This document shows positions 55,500-64,000 of a DNA stretch of 64,000 nt, in pieces. Source of the DNA: Histoplasma ohiense (Eukaryota; Ascomycota; Eurotiomycetes; Onygenales; Ajellomycetaceae). The DNA is taken from the NCBI GenBank assembly GCA_017607445.1, contig JAEVHH010000004.1, positions 248,001 to 312,000 of the forward strand. The letters are read 5' to 3'. A model generated the notes under the pieces. It was not told where the DNA came from and ran no database searches. It saw only the letters and a program-made list of their open reading frames with translations. The stretch's first letter is position 1, and each line of letters starts with the position of its first letter. The position numbers were made by a program, and so were the translations under genes.

Positions 55500-56887
55500 T
55501 TGATTTCTCATGTTTCTTGGGGTCCATCGATGTCTCCCTCAAAGTTTACACAACAGAAGCTTCCAAGTACGACCAGGAGGTGCGGGTCTATACACACCTC
55601 CTCTCAATCAAGTCCTCACACCATGGTACCCGATATATCCTGCAAATTTATGATATGTTTGAAGTGTCAGAACCCGATGGACGACCTTCTTGCCTAGTTC
55701 ATAGGCGCATGCATCTAAATTCACTGGAGTTCATGCGTAAAACTCCAAGCAAACGGCTAAATAAGACTCTTCTCAAATTGGCGTTGCAATACCCCTTAAC
55801 AGCGCTGGACTTTTTGCATACGGTGGCGGATATTGTGCATACAGGTATGGCATGTACTGTACGTACATGTATCTTTGATCAAAGCTTCAAGCAAGTAATA
55901 ATAAAAAATTCTCTACTCTCATTTGGTGCCTCAATTCGGGCCCTTTTAAACCCAACGAGTTAACATAATAAGCAGATCTCAAATCCGACATCTGTTCTCT
56001 GCCGCGGACAAGTATGCACTAGATAACTTCTGCCGGGACGAGATCCGCGATCCAACCCCGCGGAAAATCATCGACAAAACAAGAACAGTATACACATCCT
56101 GCGCTCCTAGGGATCCTGCAGATAGCAACTGGGGTCCGCGGGTCCTCTGTGGCTTTGAAAAAGCCAGAATTGGGAAACTTCACAAAGTCACAAATATTGG
56201 AGAAGCGCAGCCGCATATATGCAGGGCACCAGATGTCTCTTTCATGATCTCGTGTGACTCCAAAGTTGACGTTTGGAATGTACCGAATTTGGTATGGCAA
56301 CCAAAACCACGGAGAAAAAAGCCCCCTGCGTCTCACTTTATTCAATTGTCCCCTCCCCCCCTCCATTAACCTCCTAACATTTATTGGCAGATTTGGGATC
56401 ACCCCGAGAGCGATCATCTCTTCAACATTGTTAATAGAGATAGCTCATACTATCGCTATACGCATATGGCCAAAATTGTGGCCTTTCTCGGGCCCCCGCC
56501 TCCTGAATTTGTTGTGCGGAGTGAGTTTTGTCAGAATTGCTTTGACGAAACAGGTGAGAGCCTCCATGAAAAGGACAAGATAAAGAGAGGCCCCTAAAAG
56601 AGACACAAGCTCAGTCCAACTGATCCCCGCTCATTTATAACCCCATGTACTTTTGCGCTAAACTATATACCCGTTCAATGGAGCGGCGGGAAATAAACAG
56701 GGAAATGGGCTCCGAACGACTCCGTAGACATAACGACAGGATGCTCTCTCGAGAATGCCGAAGTTCATATGACGGGCAAGAGAAGGAATTATTTATTTCT
56801 CCGCTTTATCCGCTCCGTGTTAAAATGGCTTCCCGAGTAACGAAATTCTGCACGTGAGTTATTGCATGACCAGTTGTTGAAGGATTG
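55500..56887 (+). pseudogene. SRPK-like protein kinase, decayed
   Basis: Collinear pieces of an SR-protein-kinase-like domain. N-lobe frame 55517-55845 (VSLKVYTTEASKYDQEVRVY, LVHRRMHLNSLEFMRKTPS, LTALDFLHT). C-lobe from 55,979 (DEIRDPTPRKIIDKTRTVY, LCGFEKARIG, PHICRAPDVSF, DVWNVPNL). After an intron-like GT..AG gap (about 56,289-56,390) come IWDHPESDHLFNIVN and MAKIVAFLGPPPPEF. Relics to 56,887 (NYLFLRFIRSVLKWLPE, stop, RNSARELL). The catalytic loop after HT is lost, DFG reads GFE, and a TAA breaks the last helix, so I call a pseudogene. Related kinases are numerous in Onygenales. Its left end lies about 145 bp from the mariner relic. Confidence 0.75.
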
Positions 56888-57634
56888 AGAGGGAGGACTG
56901 GGGCCTGATTTCGATTCCTGGCTCTGTATTACATTACTTCCCGATTTTACCTTTTTGATAGACACTTCATTCTCCTCATCGTTCATGTTGTATGGCCGTA
57001 TGTGTAAAATAAATCACAATTTATCCTTCGGTCACGAAGAGATTCCAACATCACTCATCTTAAATCTTTACATATACACAACTAACTATCTATGTGTTGC
57101 GGATATTTGAGTGTCATGTGAGGGAGAGCTATGAAGATAAAAAATTCAAATTTATTAGATCCGTATTGACTGAAAAGGAAAGGTGTCTACTATGTCTAGA
57201 CAACTACACAATACACAAATATATCTGTCTATGTACGGGTACAAAACACATATAGTGACCTACGCGCAAGATTCAAAAAATACACGCCCTTGTATAGCCT
57301 CTAGTTACGTCGTACCGAAGGTGTAACAACAGTGACGTAAGTTACCAATCCCACCGCCAGGAGACCCGTGATACTTGTCAGCTCGCTTGATCCAGACTCA
57401 CATCATCTTTTTAACCAGCCATTTATCCATGCACTCCACGATATACGGACAATTTTTTATTCCTTGGGCGAACCACTTGAATGAATGATCGCCTGGCTGG
57501 TTGATAACCTTGGATGCAGTTTACCCACTTGAACTCCCGCCGCGCAAATGCAAACCGAAGAATACACTCTGCTAAATTACGAAACACCATAATCCTATTT
57601 TGTTTTTTAAAATAAATTGATATCTAAGTCCGGG
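56888..57634. other. Intergenic upstream of PPG1-like phosphatase
   Basis: No gene seen. Probably holds the 5' UTR and promoter of the phosphatase gene. Confidence 0.5.
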
Positions 57635-59098
57635 ATGGTAAACAAATCCGTTCCTCAGCCAGGCCCGGCCAGGTTGAAGAGAAACGCTGGCCCAGACGAG
57701 TGGCTCGAAGCAGCAAAAGATTGCAAATATCTCTCAGAACATCATATGAAGCAGCTATGTGAGATTGTCAAGGAATTCATGATGGAAGGTTCATATCCCG
57801 AGTTTCCCTACTTATCTCGTTGAGAGAAAGGATCACACTCACTACGGAATTGCTGCTAAACCCCACTTCAATCTGCAGAGTCAAACATCCAGCCGGTTTC
57901 CGCCCCAGTAACAATATGCGGCGATATTCACGGCCAATTCTATGACCTACTCGAGCTTTTCCGCGTTGCAGGCGGCATGCCGAATGACAGCAATATTGAA
58001 TCTCCAACGGCCCCACCAACTATTATCACGTCAGATAATATCGAGCCACCATCCTCTATCACAGATCCGAAATTAAGGAAGAAGATCAGGCGAAATGTCG
58101 ACGGCCCGAATACTGGCGACGCAGATGAGAGCGGACCTTCTTCTCCCCCAGATGATAAGTCAGGGGACACATCACAATTGAACAGCATGCCCAGCGGGAA
58201 TTTTATATTTTTGGGGGACTACGTGGATAGAGGATATTTTAGTTTGGAGACGTTGACCTTATTACTTTGTTTAAAGGCCAAGTCCGTATCCCTTTCCCAT
58301 TATCTTACGGATTTATTTATTTATCTATCCCAAAATATCGCTGACAGTGAGAAAATTTCATTTTATTAAATTAAATTAGGTTCCCAGACAAAATTACGCT
58401 CGTCCGGGGCAACCATGAATCACGACAGATCACTCAAGTTTACGGATTTTACGAAGAATGTTTTCAGAAATATGGCAACGCCTCCGTATGGAAAGCCTGC
58501 TGCCAGGTGTTTGATTTTATGACCCTCGGGGCCATAGTGGATGGGAAAGTACTCTGCGTACATGGCGGCCTAAGTCCAGAGATTCGCACGCTGGACCAGG
58601 TGCGCGTTGTTGCCAGGGCCCAAGAGATCCCACATGAAGGCGCCTTCTGCGATCTCGTCTGGTCGGACCCGGACGACGTAGAGACGTGGGCGGTGAGCCC
58701 GAGGGGTGCTGGTATGTTTCTAAATCATATCTTCGAATACATGCATCCACACTCTTGTCAGAGAGAACGATTGATTGACATCCAAATTTCCAAATTCTTT
58801 TTATCTAGGCTGGTTATTTGGTGACAAAGTAGCGGAAGAATTTTGCCAAGTGAATGACCTAACGCTGATAGCGCGCGCCCACCAGCTCGTGAATGAGGGC
58901 TACAAATATCACTTCCAGAAGCAGAACGTGGTGACCGTATGGAGCGCGCCGAATTACTGCTACCGGTGTGGTAACATGGCATCAGTGTGCGAAATACGCG
59001 AGGACCTGAAGCCGACGTTCAAACTATTTTCGGAGGTGCCGGACGATATGAGACATGTGCCCAATGTGAGGCCCGGGAAGAGTGAGTATTTCTTGTAG
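57635..59098 (+). CDS. PPG1: PP2A-family serine/threonine phosphatase catalytic subunit, PPG1-like
   Basis: A metal-dependent phosphatase of the PPP family. Yeast Ppg1 acts with the Far complex; that partner is family knowledge. Exons 57635-57788, 57879-58281, 58380-58711 and 58809-59098 give 392 aa; introns are 90, 98 and 97 bp. The first intron joins MMEESNIQP, the second KAKFPDKIT (GTCCGT donor), the third GAGWLFG. Metal and catalytic motifs are intact: GDIHG (66-70), GDYVDRG (164-170), RGNHESR, HGGLSPEI, RAHQLVNEG and WSAPNYCYRCGN. The C-terminus EYFL resembles the PP2A methylation tail. Residues about 86-157 are a Ser/Pro/Asp-rich insertion between GDIHG and GDYVDRG. The N-terminal QWLEEAK-like helix (EWLEAAKDC) supports PPG1 over PP2A or SIT4. 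Confidence 0.92.
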
Positions 59099-60629
59099 AT
59101 TTCTTTATACCTTTATCCTCGTCGTTTTTTCTCCTTGACTTTCGAACTTTTTGATGAAGCGATGCCCTTGTTATTTACTTCCGTCTTCTGTTTTCTTCTA
59201 CTCTTACCTCATTTTCCAGTTTTGAGCACCCACACACTTCTCGAGCTTTAAATTTTCTATTATACAATATATAGTTTTTCCTTTCTCGTTCACTGTATAT
59301 ACAAAGCCAGTATACAAACCAGATCCGCCCATCCGCTGCACAGCATGCTTTTGGACTTTTGCCCCCACTTGGATGTGATCTGCTCTAGTTCCACAGACAT
59401 ACAGAGGAAGAGATATCTATGAAGATGCATGCCGTCTCCCCCCGGTTTAAAAGAAAATCATGACTTCATATGTTCCTTACATCACATACCCATCCCAAGC
59501 ATCGTTTGGGATGGACATTTCCTTTCTCGCACGGTCCGCTTCATATTAGAGATTAGTATTTCGCTTTTTCCCCCCCGACATCGCTTTTTACATGCAGAAT
59601 CGGTTATGGTTAACCCCCTCATTCCTTTAAACCAAGCCCCTTCAAAGGGATGTATCTATCTATTCAGCAAAGTCGATATAAACGTGAAATAAACAAAAAA
59701 AATACAAAATCTATCTCCAGGGTTTTCCCCTTCTCAAGAGACTCTCGCAGCCTCCTCTTCAAAAATTGTCGCCAGCCTTTTACCCCCAGATGCAAGGCTG
59801 GCTAACGACATCGCCTAATAGCCAAAGGTGCAAGGAAGGTTCCATGGCTCTATGAGCATGGTCGCAACCTGAACCCATGAAATCGTTCGAATCCGAAACC
59901 TCAGTTCCAATAGAATGAAAGCAAGTTTAACATTCTCTCTCTCTCTCTCTCTCTCTCCCGCATGAGAACGGCGGTTGTTAACGGGGGTGTCTATGCAAAC
60001 TTTGAATTGGAAAAATTAGTTGGTTTACCAAGGCAGGTTGCCCAATTCCGCCAACGCAGATGTGGGGTGGCGATCGGCAAGTAGAAGAGGAGGGAGAAGG
60101 AAGAAGAGATGATATTCCAGTGCATCTATTGGAGGGGAATGTTGGTATTCGTTTTGCTCAAGCGTGTTTACGACCAACTCTCTGGTTTTCGTTCAAGAGG
60201 ACTAAACTACACTGTAGGTTAGGATCCGGGGTGGCTAAACCGCTTAAGCTTGCGGGACATGGATGTAGCTTCAATGCGGGGTACTGTGGTTTCCGGGTTC
60301 TACAGGTTTCAAACACTGCCGCGGCTTTTTAAAAACCATGTTCAATATTCCACATTCCACAAACGGGAGCAGAATGCCCGAAAATGAAGGGGGAAAGAAG
60401 AAGAAGACGCATGCATGCATTGACGTAAGACGATATTTGAGTTAGGGAAGAACCCTCCGAGACTAGCCGCTAGCAACCTTGAACAAATGCACCATTGACA
60501 GAACATAGAAATAAGAATAAAAGAAAAGAAAAGAACAACTCCCCGTGTACAGTAGATGTCAGCTGAATAATTAAATCATATACAACTAGTTGAACTAAGT
60601 CGCTTCCCCGCTTACTCTGAACACACTAC
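59099..60629. other. Convergent intergenic, PPG1 to ALDH
   Basis: 1.5 kb of 3' untranslated and spacer sequence. Holds a (CT)n microsatellite at 59,934-59,957. The 90-codon plus frame at 60060-60332 shows no domain. Confidence 0.5.
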
Positions 60630-62341
60630 CTAACCGAAAAGCGCATCACCCAGGCGAACTCGGACGGATTTGATTTGAGTGTAATTGTCGAGTGCGTATT
60701 CTAAAGAGGCAAGGGTGTGAGACAGGGCCCATTTTTAGAAAGGAGAATTTTTTATTCCTTTTAAACAAAGTGAAAAAGAAGAAAAAAAAAAAGAAAGAAA
60801 AAAGCAAAGCTTACCTCCCAATTCACGGCCGAGACCGCTCTCCTTGAAACCGCCGAAAGGAGCTTGGTAAGAGATCATGTTGTAGTTGTTGACCCAGACG
60901 GTACTGAGAGGAGTTATTAGTTCTTTTCACCCAGGAGATGGAAGAAACCGGGGGAAAGAATACTCACCCAGCCTTCAGTGCGTTGGAGACACGGATGGCG
61001 GTGTTGAGGTTCGTGGTGTGGACGGCAGCGGCAAGACCTAAGCTCGATCGTCAGTGACAGATCAGAAGAAAAGGAAGCGAAAGCAGTAAAGAGAGTAGGA
61101 TAAAGAAGACTAACCGTATGACGTGTTGTTGGCAATTTCGATAGCCTCCTCTTCATTCTTGAACTTCTGCACGGAGCAGACGGGTCCAAAGATCTCCTCC
61201 TTGACGATCTTCATGTCCTCCGTGACGTTGCTGAAAATGGTTGGCTGGATGTAGAAGCCCTGGTTCCCCAGGCGCTCGCCGCCAATCTCGACCTTGGCGC
61301 CGGAGGCCTTGCCTTCCTGAATATAGCCCATGATGCGGTCGAACTGGACCTGGGAGATCTGGGGACCCTGGAAGGTATCGCTGTGGAACGGGTCGCCGAC
61401 CTTGTTCTGCTGGGCACGAGCCTTGAAGCGCTCGAGGAAGGTGTCGTAGATGCCCTCCTCGACCAAGATGCGGCTGCCGGCACTGCAGCACTGGCCGTGG
61501 TTGAAGTAGATACCAAAGTTGACCCAAGAGATGGCGTTCTCGATATCCGCGTCGTTGAAGACGATGTTGGGGCTCTTGCCGCCCAGTTCGAGCGTGACCT
61601 TCTTGAGGTTACTCTTGGCAGCGGCCTGGAGGATCTGGCGACCGACCGCGGTGGAGCCCGTGAAGGCAATCTTGTCAATGTCCATGTGGGCGGCGATGGC
61701 AGCACCGGCGGTGCGGCCGAAACCGGAGAGGATGTTGATGACGCCTGGAGGGAAGCCAGCCTCGACGATGAGCTTGGCGGTATAGAGGGCGGAGAGCGGG
61801 GTCTGTTCCGCGGTCTTGAGGATGACGGTGTTTCCGGTGGCGATGACGGGGCCGATTTTCCAGGCGAACATGAGCAAGGGGAAGTTCCAAGGGATGATCT
61901 GGCCGCAGACCCCAATGGGCTCGTGGCGGGTGTAGTTGAAGGATTCCGGGTCGGTGTCGATGACCTTGCCGTGGATCTTATCGGCCCAACCACCGTAGTA
62001 CCTGATGCAAGCGGCAGAGTTGGCGACGTCGATCTTGGCGATGGAGTAGGCCTTGCCGTTGTCGAGGGCTTCGATGGCAGCGAGGACGTCGCAGTGCTGT
62101 TCCATCAGCTCAGCCAGCTTGATAAGCATGCGGCCCCGGTTAGTCGGGGTGACATGCTTCCAGGCTCCGTTGAAGGCGGCCCGGGCAGCAGCGACAGCGA
62201 CATCGACGTCCTTCTCGGTGGCCTCGTGGACGGCAGCGATGGGTTTCTCGTTATGGGGGTTAATGGTCTCGAAGCAGCGGCCGTCGACGCCCTTGACGAA
62301 CTCGTTGTTGATGAAGCTTGCAAGGTAGTCAGCTATATATG

Positions 62342-62372
<31 letters not shown>

Positions 62373-62479
62373 ATATACATGTGTGTGTGTTGTGTGTTAA
62401 ATTCCCAAGGGAGGACTCACAGGCCGAGGGGCTGCTCGTAGGTGCAGGTCGGGGTAGTGATTTGCTGGGAGAGAGCCAT
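60630..62479 (-). CDS. NAD(P)-dependent aldehyde dehydrogenase
   Basis: Oxidises aldehydes such as acetaldehyde to acids; the class is ALDH1/2-like (fungal ALD/AldA type). Exons on the minus strand: 62479-62421, 62316-61115, 61037-60968, 60903-60815 and 60700-60630. They sum to 1,491 bp, 496 aa, and all phases close. No targeting peptide is seen (MALSQQITTPTCTYEQPLGL), suggesting a cytosolic enzyme. NAD-binding motif FTGSTAVGR, catalytic Glu in LELGGKSPN (about 263) and Cys in GQCCSAGSR (about 297). The C-terminal YQAPFGGFKESGLGRELGEY is split by the last intron. Intron 1 (104 bp) contains a TATG/TA microsatellite. Strong GC3 bias compared with its flanks suggests high expression. Confidence 0.95.
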
Positions 62480-63260
62480 GGGATGAATTGAGGGAGGATA
62501 CTAGCTGAGTGGGAATAAAAGCGTGACGATAATAGGGGGAAGTAGGAGTAGAAGAAGAAGAAGAAGAAGAAGAAGAAGATGATGATGATGATGATGATGA
62601 TGATGAGAGAAGAGAGAAATCCCGAGGCGAGGAAGCTTCTAATATAATCAATCAATCAATCAATCAAGAGCAAACGCGCACCCGGAGACGATAGCAGAAG
62701 TGGGGTAGAGGAGAGTGAATGAATACACGGCGCCAACCACCAGAAGTACCAGTACCAGTACCAGGAGCAGCAACAAGCAGCAGCAACAAGCAGCAGCAAG
62801 TTATCCAGCCAACAGTTATGGGTGTTGGAAGTCTCAACCCCCACAGTCTCAACCCCAGAGTCAGACATTGACCCCCGGTCCCACTGCGGGGGGAGGAGAC
62901 ACAAGCTTCAGGAAACGAGGGAAACGGGGAAGAATCGGCGAAGAAACACGGTCCAGCCAGCCATGGGCCCATCCATGGTATGTACATGTACTTGTACTTG
63001 TACTTGTACTTGTACAGGTACAGGTACAGGTACAGGTACATATGTGCTTGGTGGAACTACTTGCTCGAGGTACAGGGACTTGTTTCCCTCTTCTTTCCCG
63101 CATCCTGCCGCGGGTGGCCGCAGAATATTATTATAGTTATATAAAGCCGGTATTGATTGGCATGGTTGGTTATCGCGAATACATTAATCACAACATTCTA
63201 TTCATTCAAGTCTCCTCGTCTGATCTCTTTGCATCCCCATTGCAGACGCTGCTTTCCTAT
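62480..63260. promoter_or_regulatory. ALDH upstream region packed with microsatellites
   Basis: In order: (GAA)n then (GAT)n at about 62,550-62,606, (ATCA)n at 62,646-62,666, CAGTAC and AGCAGCAACA units at 62,748-62,795, and a GTAC-containing hexamer array at 62,981-63,042. Frames such as 62715-63281 are products of these repeats. As the 5' flank of a gene it should contain the promoter; no TATA box stands out. Confidence 0.5.
62981..63042. repeat. GTAC hexamer array, (CTTGTA)n then (CAGGTA)n
   Basis: About five CTTGTA units followed by four CAGGTA units, so the palindrome GTAC recurs every 6 bp for about 60 bp across the switch of flanking bases. Confidence 0.9.
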
Positions 63261-63389
63261 TTCTTCTCGTTGAGGGGTTAGTGGTAAAAGATAGCCTCGG
63301 ATAAGAGACAGCTCCATTGGTTACTAACCACGCGCGGGCTAGTTAGTAATATATACCACTCCGGGTCTGTCTCCGACCAAACATCAGCT

Positions 63390-63691
63390 GTCATGGCCGA
63401 AGGGAGACCTCCCGCATCCGCGAGGTGTGTGTGGCTTGGGGTCACCTGATCCCCCCCAAACAGCGGACTTGGTGCCTGGTTCGAATCGCCGGGTCGCGAG
63501 ATTTTGCCCTTCACCGGGCAACTTTCTTCTCCCGCACTCGTGCGAGTAGTCCACGACCGGCTGCCGGCGCGCTAAGCCCTGGCCCGTACCCTCGAGGGAA
63601 GCGATTCTGCAGAGACCGGGCCCCCCGGCGATGGCGGCACCAGATCACACCGCCGCTGCACACCCACCTCGTTGAATGGGATGGTCGACTT

Positions 63692-63723
<32 letters not shown>
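63390..63723 (+). repeat. Possible tRNA-like Pol III repeat ending in T30
   Basis: Weak A-box-like CATGGCCGAAGGGAGACC at about 63,393 and B-box-like GGTTCGAATCG at 63,478, about 85 bp apart. A GC-rich body follows and then a run of about 30 Ts (63694-63723). No TSD was found. Could be a SINE or chance. Confidence 0.3.
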
Positions 63724-63726
<3 letters not shown>

Positions 63727-64000
63727 TATTTATTTTATTATTTATTCATCATGTCCTCCTATACATATATAACATCCTCTCTGTAAATATAAATGCACGA
63801 AGTACGAAGCACGCACACACAGATTCCCCAGATTCCCGGCAATTGCTGAGGTAGATTGATCCCCTCTATATACTACCATGGCGCTGGTGGTGATCGAGCT
63901 CTTTGCCCCAGTGGCCTACTACTAACTAACTAACCGACAAGTAGTTCGTCCCAGATGATGGTACCACTATTACCTCTTATTACAATTCCATGCCGAGGAC
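63724..64000. other. Window end, no gene seen
   Basis: AT-rich then mixed sequence. The segment at 63,877-63,925 repeats 47,490-47,545 (GGTGGTGAT..AGCTCTTT..CCCAGTGGCCT). Confidence 0.4.

Noticed and set aside
61383..62441. 352-codon plus-strand frame opposite the ALDH gene
   Set aside because: A shadow frame of GC3-biased ALDH coding sequence; the minus strand has clear ALDH motifs and splice sites.
62715..63281. 188-codon frame upstream of ALDH
   Set aside because: Composed of translated microsatellites (VLVLVLVQVQVQVQ); no domain.

Overview
The window is filamentous ascomycete DNA. Short introns (65-120 bp) split genes with ascomycete-type products, and chromodomain-type Gypsy retrotransposons are present. 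Two very different compartments meet near 38 kb: a TE-only, AT-rich, CpG-starved block (1 to about 38,050) and a gene-bearing block of ordinary composition (about 38,200 to 64,000). Large Gypsy-filled AT-rich isochores beside CpG-bearing gene islands are typical of Onygenales such as the Blastomyces group. That placement is inferred; nothing in the window proves the species.

Left block. It is a stack of nested transposons that can be peeled apart by target-site duplications (TSDs). Gypsy family A supplies four elements: A (minus, 616-13031), B (minus, 13363-26836), C (plus, 27659-28933, 3' end only) and F (plus, 31651-37727, complete with 534-bp LTRs and TSD AGCAG). Element A was later entered by a 7.45-kb second Gypsy (1765-9213, TSD GCTTC), by a 1.26-kb hAT-like non-autonomous element (10396-11652, 8-bp TSD) and by a LINE at the left window edge. 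Element B landed in a tRNA-derived SINE (TSD CTCAA). The SINE had landed in an unrecognised decayed coding sequence (TSD TCACAGAGCA). B itself was later entered by a nearly open 7.2-kb LINE (16414-23647, TSD TGATCTCATCAAGC). The Gypsy copies are broken mainly by TGA stops where arginine is expected (CGA to TGA), a repeat-induced hypermutation signature. The outermost 50-100 bp of the outer LTR ends escaped it.

Right block. A tRNA-Leu(AAG) sits just inside the boundary. The genes are: PUT2 (P5C dehydrogenase, minus) and PUT1 (proline dehydrogenase, plus), divergent around a 1.2-kb shared upstream region, together converting proline to glutamate in mitochondria; TYW1 (wybutosine synthesis, minus); an UPF3-type nonsense-mediated-decay factor (minus); a CTR copper transporter (plus); a Tc1/mariner deletion derivative next to a decayed SRPK-like kinase; a PPG1-like PP2A-family phosphatase (plus); and a cytosolic-type aldehyde dehydrogenase (minus), convergent with PPG1. 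The last 1.5 kb is rich in microsatellites and holds a possible tRNA-like repeat.

All intron positions were derived by hand from GT..AG signals, reading-frame phase and family conservation. No alignment or database search was run.
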